Source: Pandoraea aquatica (GTDB lineage Bacteria; Pseudomonadota; Gammaproteobacteria; Burkholderiales; Burkholderiaceae). Taken from it: 64,000 nucleotides of DNA. The DNA lies in contig NZ_CABPSN010000008.1 in NCBI RefSeq assembly GCF_902459565.1, positions 62,001-126,000 of the forward strand, in the 5' to 3' direction. The translations under genes were made by a program, and so were the position numbers. Positions 1 through 8,546 of the stretch are shown in pieces (the first letter of the stretch is position 1; every line of letters begins with the position of its first letter). Under the pieces are notes generated by a model that ran no database searches, was not told the DNA's origin, and saw nothing but the letters and a program-made list of their open reading frames with translations.

Positions 1-1
1 T

Positions 2-187
2 CTCACGTTGCGTGTGCCGCTTGAAGGCCGCAAGCAGTTCCGCGGCATTTTGCAGGCACCGCAAGGCGAAAACTTGAGCCTTGAGTTCGAAGGCAAGGGC
101 GGCCCGGCGCTGCTCGAATTCACCCTCGCGGATATTGACCGTGCGCGCCTTGTGCCGCAGATTGATTTTAGGAGTCGCAAACGATGA
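2..187 (+). CDS. rimP: Ribosome maturation factor RimP, C-terminal end (partial)
   Basis: An open frame enters from the left edge and ends at TGA 185-187. It gives about 61 residues ending in a basic tail (FRSRKR). RimP assists 30S subunit maturation in the cytoplasm and its C-terminal half is an SH3-like beta barrel; the visible stretch fits that, with beta-strand-like segments such as GENLSLEF. The identification rests mainly on position: rimP directly precedes nusA in most proteobacteria, and here the stop overlaps the nusA start (ATGA at 184-187), which suggests translational coupling. The N-terminal domain is outside the window. Confidence 0.85.
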   Translation, partial: LTLRVPLEGRKQFRGILQAPQGENLSLEFEGKGGPALLEFTLADIDRARLVPQIDFRSRKR

Positions 188-1659
188 GTCGCGAAGTATT
201 GCTGTTGGTCGATGCGCTCGCGCGCGAAAAGAACGTCGACAAGGATGTCGTGTTCGGCGCGCTTGAAGCAGCATTGGCTTCGGCCACGAAGAAGCGCTAC
301 AGCGAAGACGTCGACATTCGCGTGCACATCGACCGTGAGTCGGGCGAGCACGAGAGCTTTCGTCGCTGGTTGGTAGTGCCGGACGAAGCGGGTCTGCAGG
401 AGCCGGACAAGCAGATTCTGTCGTTCGAAGCGAAGGAAGACGATCCGTCCCTCGAAGTCGGCGACTTCGTCGAAGAAGCGGTGGAATCGGTCGAATTCGG
501 TCGTATCGGCGCGCAGGCGGCCAAGCAAGTGATTCTGCAACGCATTCGCGATGCCGAGCGCGAGCAGATCCTTTCCGACTTCCTGGAGCGCGGCGAGAAG
601 ATCATGACCGGCACGGTCAAGCGTCTCGACAAGGGCAACCTGATCGTCGAGTCGGGCCGTGTGGAAGCGCTGCTGCGTCGCGATCAACTGATTCCGAAAG
701 AAAACCTGCGTATCGGTGATCGCGTTCGTGCGTACATCGTAAAGGTGGATCGTACGGCACGTGGCCCGCAGATCGAACTCTCGCGTACGGCACCGGAATT
801 CCTGATCGAGCTGTTCGGCATGGAAGTGCCGGAAATCGAGCAGGGTCTGCTGGAGATCAAGTCGGCGGCTCGTGACCCGGGCATGCGCGCCAAGATCGCA
901 GTGGTGGCTTACGACAAGCGTATCGATCCGATCGGCACCTGCGTGGGCATTCGCGGCACGCGTGTGCAGGCCGTGCGTAACGAACTCGGTGGCGAGAACG
1001 TCGACATCGTGCTGTGGTCGGAAGACCCCGCGCAATTCGTGATCGGCGCACTGGCGCCGGCGGCGGTGCAGTCCATCGTCGTGGACGAAGAGAAGCACAG
1101 CATGGACGTCGTCGTCGACGAGAACGAACTGGCGGTGGCGATCGGTCGCAGCGGCCAGAACGTGCGTCTCGCGTCGGAGTTGACCGGCTGGCAGATCAAC
1201 ATCATGACGCCGGACGAATCGGCCGAGAAGCAGAACGAAGAGCGCGGCACGCTGCGCACGTTGTTCATGCAACGTCTCGATGTGGACGAGGAAGTGGCGG
1301 ACATCCTGATCGAGGAAGGTTTCTCGAGTCTGGAAGAGATCGCCTACGTGCCCCTGAACGAAATGCTCGAAATCGAAGCATTCGACGAGGACACGGTCCA
1401 TGAACTGCGTAATCGTGCACGCGACGCACTGCTGACGCAGGCGATTGCCACCGAGGAGAAGGTTGAGGGCGTTGCGCTCGATCTGAAGAGCCTCGACGGC
1501 ATGACGCCCGAGTTGCTGGCCAAGCTGGCCGAGCATGAAATTCAGACGCGCGATGATCTGGCCGAGCTGGCCGTCGACGAACTGACCGAGATGACCGGCG
1601 TCGACGAGGAAGCCGCAAAGGCCCTGATCATGAAAGCGCGAGAGCACTGGTTCCAATGA
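184..1659 (+). CDS. nusA: Transcription termination/antitermination factor NusA
   Basis: The 491-residue protein has the full NusA layout. An N-terminal RNA-polymerase-binding domain is followed by an S1 domain (about residues 135-200), then two KH domains with GIRG at 255-258 and GRSG near 321-324. Two C-terminal acidic repeats follow (about 365-420 and 437-491), each a helix-hairpin-helix-like unit, as in the Escherichia coli protein. NusA binds RNA polymerase and nascent RNA and controls pausing, intrinsic termination and antitermination. The start overlaps the rimP stop by four bases and infB follows after 80 bp, so this is the usual rimP-nusA-infB operon. Length and order are ordinary. 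Confidence 0.98.
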   Translation: MSREVLLLVDALAREKNVDKDVVFGALEAALASATKKRYSEDVDIRVHIDRESGEHESFRRWLVVPDEAGLQEPDKQILSFEAKEDDPSLEVGDFVEEAVESVEFGRIGAQAAKQVILQRIRDAEREQILSDFLERGEKIMTGTVKRLDKGNLIVESGRVEALLRRDQLIPKENLRIGDRVRAYIVKVDRTARGPQIELSRTAPEFLIELFGMEVPEIEQGLLEIKSAARDPGMRAKIAVVAYDKRIDPIGTCVGIRGTRVQAVRNELGGENVDIVLWSEDPAQFVIGALAPAAVQSIVVDEEKHSMDVVVDENELAVAIGRSGQNVRLASELTGWQINIMTPDESAEKQNEERGTLRTLFMQRLDVDEEVADILIEEGFSSLEEIAYVPLNEMLEIEAFDEDTVHELRNRARDALLTQAIATEEKVEGVALDLKSLDGMTPELLAKLAEHEIQTRDDLAELAVDELTEMTGVDEEAAKALIMKAREHWFQ

Positions 1660-1739
1660 TGACCTGCCCCGGCATGCATATGGAACAGTGAACTTTGAAG
1701 TTAACCGCAAGGCGCCTGGCCTTGCTTGAAGAGGTTTGA

Positions 1740-4706
1740 ATGGCGAGCATCAACGTAGCCCAATTTGCTGAAGAACTGAAAATGCCGGCCGGCGTGTTGC
1801 TGGAGCAACTCAAAGCCGCCGGCGTGGACAAACTCAGCGCCGACGATTCCGTGACGGAAGCCGACAAGGCCCGTCTGCTGGAGCACCTGCGCCGTTCGCA
1901 CGGCGCTGGCGACGGCGACAAAAAGAAGATTACTCTGACGCGTCGCCAGACCTCGGAAATCAAGCAGGCCGACGCGACCGGTAAGGCGCGTACGATTCAG
2001 GTCGAAGTGCGCAAGAAGCGCACCTTCGTCAAGCGTGACGACGTCGCCGAAGGCGCGGACAACGCCGCCGCAGCAGCAGAAGACGAAGCGCTTCGTCTGC
2101 GTGAGGAAGACGCACGCCGCGAAGCGGAGCGTCTGGCTGCAGAAGCGGCCGAACTGAAGCGTCGCCAGGAACAGCTGGAGCGCGAAGAAGCCGAGCGTCG
2201 CGAGCGCGAAGAGAAGGAAGCTGCCGAACGCCGTGCGCGTGAGGAAGCTGAGCGCGCGGCTGCCGCAGCGAAGGCGGCGGAAGAGCAGAAGGCCAAGGCG
2301 GAAGCCAAGGCCGACGCCGACGCCGAAAAGCAGGCACAGCAAGCACGCGACGAAGCCGACAAGGTTGCCAAGGCCGACGCCGAGAAGGCAGCGGAAGCCG
2401 ACAAGGCTGCGGCTGCGAAGGCCGACGCCGAGCGCGAACAGGCCCGCAAGGCCAGCGAAGAAGCCCGCGCTGCCGCCGAAAAGGCGAGCGCTGCGGCCGA
2501 CAAGGCACGTGCCGAAGAGGAAGCGATTCGCAAGCGTCGTGCTGCGGCGGAAGCCGAAGCGCGCGCCATTCGCGAAATGATGAACGCCCCGCGCCGTGTG
2601 CTGAAGGCACCGGAGCCGGCACCTGCTGCGGCCGCACCGGCCAAGGCGGACGCCGCCAAGGGCACGCTGCACAAGCCGGCCAAGCCGGAAGGTGCAGCCG
2701 CCAAGCCGGCAGACAAGAAGCCGGCAGCCGCACCGGCGTCGACGACGGCTGGCGCAGCGGACAAGAAGGACAAGAAGCCGGGCGCGTGGCAGAAGGATAC
2801 GGACAACCGTAACAAGCGCGGCGGCATGAAGACGCGCGGCGACGCGAGCGGCGGTTCGGACGGCTGGCGTGGCGGCGGCCGTGGTGGCCGTCGTGGCGAC
2901 CGTCATTCGCAGGACGATCGCAATGCGTTCCAGGCACCGACCGAACCGGTGGTGCGCGACGTGCACGTGCCGGAAACGATCAGCGTTGCCGATCTGGCGC
3001 ACAAGATGTCGGTCAAGGCTGCTGAAGTCATCAAGCTGATGATGAAGATGGGCCAGATGGTGACCATCAACCAGGTGCTCGATCAGGAAACGGCGATGAT
3101 CGTGGTGGAGGAACTCGGCCACCGCGCAATCGCTGCCAAGCTGGACGACCCGGAAACGCTGCTCGACCTCGGCAACGACGTGACGGAAGCCGAAGCGCTG
3201 CCGCGTCCGCCGGTGGTGACCGTGATGGGGCACGTCGACCACGGCAAGACCTCGCTGCTGGACTACATCCGTCGCGCCAAGGTGGCGTCGGGCGAAGCCG
3301 GTGGTATTACGCAGCACATCGGTGCCTATCACGTCGACACGCCGCGCGGTACGGTGACGTTCCTCGATACGCCGGGTCACGAGGCCTTTACGGCCATGCG
3401 TGCTCGCGGTGCACAGGCAACGGACATCGTGATTCTCGTAGTCGCGGCGGACGACGGTGTGATGCCGCAGACGAAGGAAGCTATCGCTCACGCGAAGTCG
3501 GCCGGTGTGCCGATCGTCGTGGCGATCAACAAGATCGATAAGCCGGATGCGAACCCGGACCGCGTGAAGCAGGAACTCGTGGCCGAGAGCGTGGTGCCGG
3601 AAGAGTACGGTGGCGATTCGCCGTTCGTCGAGGTTTCGGCCAAGACGGGTACGGGTATCGACGATCTGCTCGAGAACGTGCTGCTGCAAGCCGAAGTGCT
3701 GGAGTTGAAGGCACCGGTGGAAGCGCCGGCCAAGGGTATCGTGATCGAAGCGAAGCTGGACAAGGGTAAGGGTCCGGTCGCCACGATTCTGGTGCAGTCG
3801 GGTACGCTCAAGCGTGGCGACATGGTGCTGGCCGGTCAGGCTTACGGTCGCGTTCGCGCCATGCTGGACGAAACCGGTAAGAACACGAAGGATGCAGGTC
3901 CGTCGATCCCGGTGGAAATCCAGGGTCTGTCGGAAGTGCCGGGCGCTGGTGAAGAAGTGCTGGTGGTCCAGGACGAACGCAAGGCACGTGAAATCGCGCT
4001 GTTCCGTCAGGGCAAGTTCCGCGACGTGAAGCTGGCCAAGCAACAGGCCGCGAAGCTTGAGAACATGTTCGAGCAGATGGCCGAAGGCGAAGTCAAGACG
4101 CTGCCCCTCATCATCAAGGCAGACGTTCAGGGTTCGCAAGAAGCACTGGCACAGTCGCTCAACAAGCTCTCGACGCCGGAAGTGCGTGTGCAGATCGTGC
4201 ACGCAGCGGTCGGTGGCATCAGCGAAAGCGACGTCAACCTGGCAACGGCTTCGAAGGCGGTCATCATCGGCTTCAACACGCGTGCCGATGCACTGGCTCG
4301 CAAGCTGGCCGAGTCGAACGGTATCGACATTCGCTACTACAACATCATCTATGACGCAGTGGATGAGGTGAAGGCGGCTATGTCGGGCATGCTGGCCCCG
4401 GAGAAGAAGGAAGAAATCACCGGTATGGTCGAAGTGCGTCAGACGTTCAAGGTGCCGAAGGTCGGTACGGTGGCCGGCTGTATGGTGCTCGACGGCTTCG
4501 TCAAGCGTTCGTCGCATGTGCGTGTGTTGCGCGACAACGTGGTCATCTTCACGGGCGAGCTCGATTCGCTCAAGCGCTTCAAGGATGACGTCAAGGAAGT
4601 CAAGTCAGGCTTCGAGTGCGGTCTGTCGGTGAAGAACTTCAACGACATTACGGAAGGCGACCAACTGGAAGCGTTTGAAATCACGGAAGTTGCGCGCTCG
4701 CTGTAA
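1740..4706 (+). CDS. infB: Translation initiation factor IF-2
   Basis: This 988-residue protein is IF-2, the GTPase that brings initiator fMet-tRNA to the 30S subunit. It opens with the small IF2_N helical domain (about 1-50), followed by a long charged Ala/Glu/Lys/Arg-rich linker to about residue 390 that is probably helical or coiled coil. A second IF2_N domain comes next, then the G domain with GHVDHGKT at 497-504, DTPGHE and NKID at 597-600. C-terminal domains II to IV complete it. A GAGG motif lies upstream of the ATG. The long linker is normal for Burkholderiaceae; its composition produces large spurious antisense frames. Confidence 0.98.
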   Translation: MASINVAQFAEELKMPAGVLLEQLKAAGVDKLSADDSVTEADKARLLEHLRRSHGAGDGDKKKITLTRRQTSEIKQADATGKARTIQVEVRKKRTFVKRDDVAEGADNAAAAAEDEALRLREEDARREAERLAAEAAELKRRQEQLEREEAERREREEKEAAERRAREEAERAAAAAKAAEEQKAKAEAKADADAEKQAQQARDEADKVAKADAEKAAEADKAAAAKADAEREQARKASEEARAAAEKASAAADKARAEEEAIRKRRAAAEAEARAIREMMNAPRRVLKAPEPAPAAAAPAKADAAKGTLHKPAKPEGAAAKPADKKPAAAPASTTAGAADKKDKKPGAWQKDTDNRNKRGGMKTRGDASGGSDGWRGGGRGGRRGDRHSQDDRNAFQAPTEPVVRDVHVPETISVADLAHKMSVKAAEVIKLMMKMGQMVTINQVLDQETAMIVVEELGHRAIAAKLDDPETLLDLGNDVTEAEALPRPPVVTVMGHVDHGKTSLLDYIRRAKVASGEAGGITQHIGAYHVDTPRGTVTFLDTPGHEAFTAMRARGAQATDIVILVVAADDGVMPQTKEAIAHAKSAGVPIVVAINKIDKPDANPDRVKQELVAESVVPEEYGGDSPFVEVSAKTGTGIDDLLENVLLQAEVLELKAPVEAPAKGIVIEAKLDKGKGPVATILVQSGTLKRGDMVLAGQAYGRVRAMLDETGKNTKDAGPSIPVEIQGLSEVPGAGEEVLVVQDERKAREIALFRQGKFRDVKLAKQQAAKLENMFEQMAEGEVKTLPLIIKADVQGSQEALAQSLNKLSTPEVRVQIVHAAVGGISESDVNLATASKAVIIGFNTRADALARKLAESNGIDIRYYNIIYDAVDEVKAAMSGMLAPEKKEEITGMVEVRQTFKVPKVGTVAGCMVLDGFVKRSSHVRVLRDNVVIFTGELDSLKRFKDDVKEVKSGFECGLSVKNFNDITEGDQLEAFEITEVARSL

Positions 4707-4729
4707 CGCGATTTGCACAACGGATGTGG

Positions 4730-4769
4730 AATGGCCCACCAAGCCGGGAAACCGGTGGCGTGGGCCATT
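4730..4769 (+). other. Hairpin between infB and rbfA
   Basis: A perfect 9-bp inverted repeat (AATGGCCCA at 4730-4738 and TGGGCCATT at 4761-4769) encloses further complementary CC/GG bases. No T-run follows, so it does not look like an intrinsic terminator. It lies 21 bp before the rbfA start and could affect mRNA processing or the relative expression of infB and rbfA. Confidence 0.5.
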
Positions 4770-4789
4770 GCATTACTAGCGAGTTTGTT

Positions 4790-5236
4790 ATGGCAAAGAA
4801 ACGTGGCGTTCCCGGTCGAAATCTTCGCATCAACGATCAGATCCAGCGTGATCTTTCGGAGTTGATTCAGCGCGAAGTGAAGGACCCGCGCATTGGTCTG
4901 GTCACGCTGCAAAGCGTGGAAGTGACGCCCGACTACGCGCATGCGAAAGTGTTTTACACGACGCTCACCGGCGATCCGAAAGCGACCGGCGAAGCGCTCA
5001 ACGAAGCGGCTGGCTACCTGCGCAATCTGCTGTTCAAGCGGTTGCACATCCATACGGTGCCGACGTTGCATTTCCACTTCGATCAGTCGATCGAACGTGC
5101 CATCGAGATGTCGCGTCTGATCGACACGGCCAACGCGACCCGCGCTAAGGAAGATGCGGAAGCGGCCGAGGGCGAAGACGGCGACGACGTCGATAGCGAC
5201 CACGACGGCAGCACCAAGGAAGACGACGGCAAGTAA
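4790..5236 (+). CDS. rbfA: 30S ribosome-binding factor RbfA
   Basis: The frame can be read from a codon at 4724, but the conserved protein begins at ATG 4790 ([13 protein letters not shown]), giving 148 residues. RbfA is a single KH-like domain protein that binds 16S rRNA helix 1 during late 30S maturation and cold adaptation. Typical segments are [15 protein letters not shown] and the stretch around [19 protein letters not shown]. The last 30 or so residues are a very acidic tail ([13 protein letters not shown]), longer than in E. coli. It sits between infB and truB as usual. Confidence 0.96.
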   Translation: MAKKRGVPGRNLRINDQIQRDLSELIQREVKDPRIGLVTLQSVEVTPDYAHAKVFYTTLTGDPKATGEALNEAAGYLRNLLFKRLHIHTVPTLHFHFDQSIERAIEMSRLIDTANATRAKEDAEAAEGEDGDDVDSDHDGSTKEDDGK

Positions 5237-5376
5237 GCCGTCCGTTGACGACGCAGCCTGCCGGGCCAACCGGGCCAACGCCAAGCGTGCCCGGTAGTCC
5301 TGCGATGCCTTTGCCTCCAAGATCCACGATGGGGGCTTGGCAACATCCCACACGAATTTCTCAAGCAATCCCGCAC

Positions 5377-6363
5377 ATGACGGACCCGCGTTCGCAGGCA
5401 CCCCGCCAAAAACTCCCCCGTTTCCCGCTCGACGGCGTGTTGTTGCTCGACAAGCCACTGGGCCTGTCGTCCAACGACGCCCTGATCAAGGCCAAGCGTC
5501 TGCTTCAGGCGTTGAAGGCGGGCCATACCGGCACGCTCGACCCGCTTGCAACAGGCTTGTTGCCGTTGTGCTTCGGCGAGGCCACGAAGTTTTCGCAGGA
5601 CTTGCTCGAAGCCGACAAGACTTACGAGGCGCGCGTGCGTCTCGGCGAGACGACGACGACGGGCGATGCGGAAGGTGATGTGTTGCAAACGCGTCCGGTG
5701 ACGGTGGATGAAGCGGCGATCCGCGCTGTGCTGCCGCGCTTCACGGGACCGATTTCGCAGATTCCGCCGATGTACTCAGCGCTCAAGCGCGACGGCAAGC
5801 CGCTGTACGAGTACGCGCGTGCGGGGCAGACGCTCGAGCGCGAAGCGCGGGCCGTCACGATCCATCTGCTGGAGATGACGGAGTGCGCGCTGCCGGAGGC
5901 GAACGAATTCACGTTCCGCGTGACGTGCAGCAAGGGCACGTACGTTCGCACGCTCGCGGAAGACATTGGCGAAGCACTGGGATGTGGTGCGCACCTGCGC
6001 GCATTGCGTCGCACGGCTGTCGGGCCGCTGACGCTGGAAGGTGCGGTGACGCTTGAAGATCTGAATGCGCTGGACCATGCGCAACGCGTGGCGAAGCTCG
6101 CCCCGGTCGATGCTTTGCTGAAGACGCTCCCGGTGGTGTCGCTCGACGAGACACTGGCCAAGCGTTTCAACCACGGTCAGCGTTTGCGTCTCGATGAAGT
6201 GCGATGCCCGCAAGCGTTGCGCGAGTGCGCAGCGTCGCATGACGGCATCGAAGTGAAGGTCTATGCCGAAGCCACCGCCGATACCGCGGCGCGATTGTTG
6301 GGCGTCGCCCGGCTGGATGGCGAAGCACTGCTCACTCCGCAACGTCTTTTGAAGACGCAATAA
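5377..6363 (+). CDS. truB: tRNA pseudouridine(55) synthase TruB
   Basis: TruB converts U55 to pseudouridine in the T-loop of tRNAs. The catalytic motif GHTGTLDPLATG is present, with the catalytic Asp at about residue 55. The family opening DGVLLLDKP(L)GLSSNDAL starts near residue 19, and a C-terminal RNA-binding extension follows. The frame is open from 5245, but the extra 44 residues are low-complexity Pro/Gly/Thr and match nothing in the family, so I chose ATG 5377 (328 residues). Neither start has a clear Shine-Dalgarno sequence. It closes the rimP-nusA-infB-rbfA-truB block; the next genes are on the opposite strand. Confidence 0.95.
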   Translation: MTDPRSQAPRQKLPRFPLDGVLLLDKPLGLSSNDALIKAKRLLQALKAGHTGTLDPLATGLLPLCFGEATKFSQDLLEADKTYEARVRLGETTTTGDAEGDVLQTRPVTVDEAAIRAVLPRFTGPISQIPPMYSALKRDGKPLYEYARAGQTLEREARAVTIHLLEMTECALPEANEFTFRVTCSKGTYVRTLAEDIGEALGCGAHLRALRRTAVGPLTLEGAVTLEDLNALDHAQRVAKLAPVDALLKTLPVVSLDETLAKRFNHGQRLRLDEVRCPQALRECAASHDGIEVKVYAEATADTAARLLGVARLDGEALLTPQRLLKTQ

Positions 6364-6445
6364 GTTCGTACCCGGCGGCGCGTTTCATGCGCCGCGAGCG
6401 ATCTGTCGATGTCGCGACAGGGCGCGCTGAGGCGCCCCTGCACGG

Positions 6446-6649
6446 TCACATCGGCCTGACGTTGACGGCACGCGGACCGTTTGCCCCCTGAGCGATTTCG
6501 AATTCGACGGTCTGCTCCTCATAGAGCGCCATATGTCCGTGGGCGACAATGTCCTCCTTCTGGACCGAGTAATCCGGTCCCCCATCGAACGGTTCAATAA
6601 CGCCGTGTCCCTTCTGCACGCTGTACCACTTCACTTTGCCTTGCATCAT
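6446..6649 (-). CDS. Divergent cold-shock-domain protein (csp-E)
   Basis: This 67-residue protein begins with a cold-shock-domain signature (QGKVKWYSVQKGHGVIEP) and is about the length of CspA. Such domains are five-stranded barrels that bind single-stranded RNA or DNA. The RNP1 motif, normally KGFGFI, is KGHGVI here, and RNP2, normally VFVH, is replaced by YSVQ, so nucleic-acid binding may be altered. The frame is open from 6691, but a GGAG-like site precedes the double ATG at 6649, which I chose. It is the last gene of the minus-strand cold-shock/halovibrin stretch. Function beyond the fold is unknown. Confidence 0.75.
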   Translation of the reverse strand: MMQGKVKWYSVQKGHGVIEPFDGGPDYSVQKEDIVAHGHMALYEEQTVEFEIAQGANGPRAVNVRPM

Positions 6650-6743
6650 GACGGGGCTCCATTTTTCGTTCGCGTATTCCTGGTCGCTCAAGCGCGGGTT
6701 GGCGCCGGTCTTACGATCGCCACTTGGCGTTCATGCCGTCCAT

Positions 6744-6902
6744 CTACCACTCGTACTCGACGGCCTGACCGACCGCCAATGACTTGACGTCGGTTCCCGT
6801 GACTACTGCGAGAATGAAAGGAATTTCGGTACCACCTGAATCCGGCGTGATTCGACCGACTTCAGTGTCAAAGTTGATATGTTTGATCGTGCCGCGCGCC
6901 AT
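6744..6902 (-). CDS. Short degenerate cold-shock-like protein (csp-D)
   Basis: The 52-residue protein starts MARGTIKHINFDTEVGRITPD, which aligns with the first two strands of a cold-shock domain, but both RNA-binding motifs are degraded: TEVGRI replaces KGFGFI and IPFILA replaces VFVHFS. It also stops about 15 residues early relative to CspA. A strong Shine-Dalgarno (AGGAG, 8 bases before ATG 6902) fixes the start, although the frame is open to 7007. The palindrome CTGTCAACGTTGACAG lies 132 bases upstream of the start. It may be a decaying paralogue or a small protein with a new role. Confidence 0.65.
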   Translation of the reverse strand: MARGTIKHINFDTEVGRITPDSGGTEIPFILAVVTGTDVKSLAVGQAVEYEW

Positions 6903-7034
6903 GATGTGTCTCCTTTTGAATTGATGGATGGACATGCGGTGCTGATCGACGAACAGCCGCCGATCCGATACGCGGACGTTCAGGGCAGGCCGCATGCACA
7001 ACGACATTCAATCACTGGATGGCGCCAACCATAA

Positions 7035-7050
7035 CTGTCAACGTTGACAG
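7035..7050. promoter_or_regulatory. 16-bp palindrome, copy 1 (upstream of csp-D)
   Basis: A perfect palindrome CTGTCAACGTTGACAG. The same 16 bases occur at 8494-8509 and 10645-10660. It lies 132 bases before the csp-D start and 60 bases beyond the end of the lipoprotein gene. The central AACGTT is reminiscent of LacI-family operators. On the minus strand it contains TTGACA, so it could overlap a -35 element. No T-run follows, so it is not a terminator. Confidence 0.6.
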
Positions 7051-7110
7051 GTGTGCTGCGCGGAGGCGAGCGGCTTTTCGTTCCGCGATTTCGCTGGAGA
7101 GATCGCGTGG

Positions 7111-8019
7111 TTAGCGATTCTCCGCCCGGTACAGGCATGTCGGCAATGCCGCATCGAAATCGATCTGATCTGCCGGATCGAAGCTGAAGATCTTCTTGTC
7201 GGCCTTTTCCAGGTCCAGCCGCAGTAATGGAATTCTTCTCGATGTTGCGAAGAAAATCGCGCACTGCTTGACATGAACCAGCCCAATCGAAATGCCGGTG
7301 TCCGGCGTGAAGAACAGCGCTTCGATCGGCAGTGCCGGGACATCCTCTTCACGCCAGGCGGCAATGAGGATTTCATTCCACCTTCTGCGGTCCTCCGGGT
7401 TGGGAATCAATGCGTGAGAGGCGATGCTGAGGTTAAAGCCTTCAACGGTCGGTGCGAAGCCGCAGCTGAAATACTTATAGGGCTTGTTATCGCCCAGACT
7501 GGCAAAATGCGCTGCCCACTTCTCTGGCGTGTCGATGCCCTGTTGCGCGCACGGTCGGCTTTTGATCGTCGGCGTCATGTCGCCGGTTGCTCGACCACAG
7601 CCGTCGGGCCGAAAGTTGGTGTACGCGTCGTACGGCCACGCACATCGCACCGTCAGCCTGACGAAGCCGGCGTTGTCACCCGTATTGACGACCATTCCCG
7701 CCCATCCCGTTTGGAACAGCAACGTGGTGGGGATATCGTCGCGAATGAAGCTGAACGAGACGGCATTTCGTGCGATTTGGTCGGGCGTGGGGCTAATGGG
7801 CGGGTCACTATCCAATCCGAAAACGCGGACCATCACGCCACTGCATTCGTGGGCAGGTCGACCTGCACAGTCGGACGCCCGATTCACATATCTTGCGTTA
7901 AGACTGTCGGCAATTTCCTGGCCATTGACGCTGAGCGTACTGTGGGGGACGGCGGCACACCCGGAAAGCAGGCAGATCCATCCAAGCAAAACGACGTAGC
8001 GAAGGCATCCGGTTTGCAT
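7111..8019 (-). CDS. Halovibrin-like lipoprotein, single domain (hvn1)
   Basis: From ATG 8019, preceded by a clear GGAGG, the 302-residue protein has a lipoprotein signal peptide with lipobox LLSGC, so it should be anchored to a membrane after export. The mature part carries the pattern NARY-x3-R-x2-C...AHECSGVMVR, then FSFIRDD, a DGCG segment, and LPIEALFF near the end. From memory these resemble proteins annotated halovibrin HvnA (secreted NAD-glycohydrolases first described in Vibrio); no search was done. The neighbouring hvn2 has two copies of the same domain. Upstream is a cold-shock gene copy without ATG. Enzyme activity is not shown by the sequence. Confidence 0.6.
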   Translation of the reverse strand: MQTGCLRYVVLLGWICLLSGCAAVPHSTLSVNGQEIADSLNARYVNRASDCAGRPAHECSGVMVRVFGLDSDPPISPTPDQIARNAVSFSFIRDDIPTTLLFQTGWAGMVVNTGDNAGFVRLTVRCAWPYDAYTNFRPDGCGRATGDMTPTIKSRPCAQQGIDTPEKWAAHFASLGDNKPYKYFSCGFAPTVEGFNLSIASHALIPNPEDRRRWNEILIAAWREEDVPALPIEALFFTPDTGISIGLVHVKQCAIFFATSRRIPLLRLDLEKADKKIFSFDPADQIDFDAALPTCLYRAENR

Positions 8020-8150
8020 CTCGCACCTCCAATCTGTGACTGTCGTCTCGGCACCACTGCTGGGCATCGCATGTTCGGACGGCAAGGCGTTGCCCCCGCC
8101 GTCGCTGAGCTCGATGACCTCGTAGTGCGGCGCTGACGTGTTGACATCGG

Positions 8151-8363
8151 TTATTTCTTCAGGAGCTTGATCGCAGCAGCTTGTGGCCCTTTCGGGCTTT
8201 GCGAGACTTCGTGCTGCACCGCAGTGCCTTCCGTCAAAGCCCTTTGGTCATCCGTACTTTCAACCGCCGAGAAGTGAAGGAAAATGTCTTCGCCACCATC
8301 ATCTGGCGCGATGAAGCCGAAGCCTTTTGTCTCGTGGAACCACTTGGCCGTGCCGGTTGCCGT
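8151..8363 (-). pseudogene. Cold-shock protein gene with start codon ATG changed to ACG
   Basis: The frame encodes a complete 70-residue CspA-type protein with intact RNP1 (KGFGFIAP) and RNP2 (DIFLHFS), nearly identical to csp-B at 10302-10514. Where csp-B has ATG, this copy has ACG (8361-8363), and an in-frame TGA occurs five codons further upstream with no ATG, GTG or TTG between. No in-frame ATG occurs early in the domain either. It is therefore either a recently silenced paralogue or one that starts at a rare codon (ACG or the preceding ATC). The rest of the frame has no stop and keeps domain residues, so the loss is recent or the protein is still made at low level. Confidence 0.75.
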
Positions 8364-8493
8364 GATGCCCCCTTTGCCTCAAAGACAATGTGATGCGCAT
8401 CGCACGGTCTGCGAGAGGCCGATCCATCAAGCGGACCGACTAGACACGTCGCGAGCACAACCCCATTCCAGCACTGCATAAGCGCGGACGTAA

Positions 8494-8509
8494 CTGTCAA
8501 CGTTGACAG
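8494..8509. promoter_or_regulatory. 16-bp palindrome, copy 2
   Basis: Perfect copy of CTGTCAACGTTGACAG, 130 bases upstream of the start position of the ATG-less cold-shock gene and 37 bases beyond the end of hvn2. It is part of the 373-bp repeat. The bases between it and the gene start are well conserved with the copy upstream of csp-B, as expected for a long cold-shock leader. Confidence 0.6.
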
Positions 8510-8546
8510 GTAGGCGGAGGCGAGTGGGGCATCGGATCAAGGCGTA

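Larger units (their letters stand above)
8145..8517 (-). repeat. 373-bp direct repeat, copy 1
   Basis: This stretch aligns base for base, without indels, with 10296-10668 (constant offset 2151). It spans a cold-shock gene, its leader and the palindrome. Over the 213-bp cold-shock frame I counted 16 differences by eye, about 93 percent identity. The start ATG of hvn2 (10298) corresponds to an ATG at 8147, which is out of frame with hvn1. Confidence 0.85.

Noticed and set aside
1701-4517. Long antisense frame (938 codons) opposite infB
   Set aside because: It arises from the third-base GC bias and the charged repeats of IF-2; it has no ribosome-binding site or family resemblance.
8234-8500. 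88-codon minus-strand frame overlapping the csp copy
   Set aside because: It reads the csp gene and its leader in the wrong frame; the csp frame has all domain residues.
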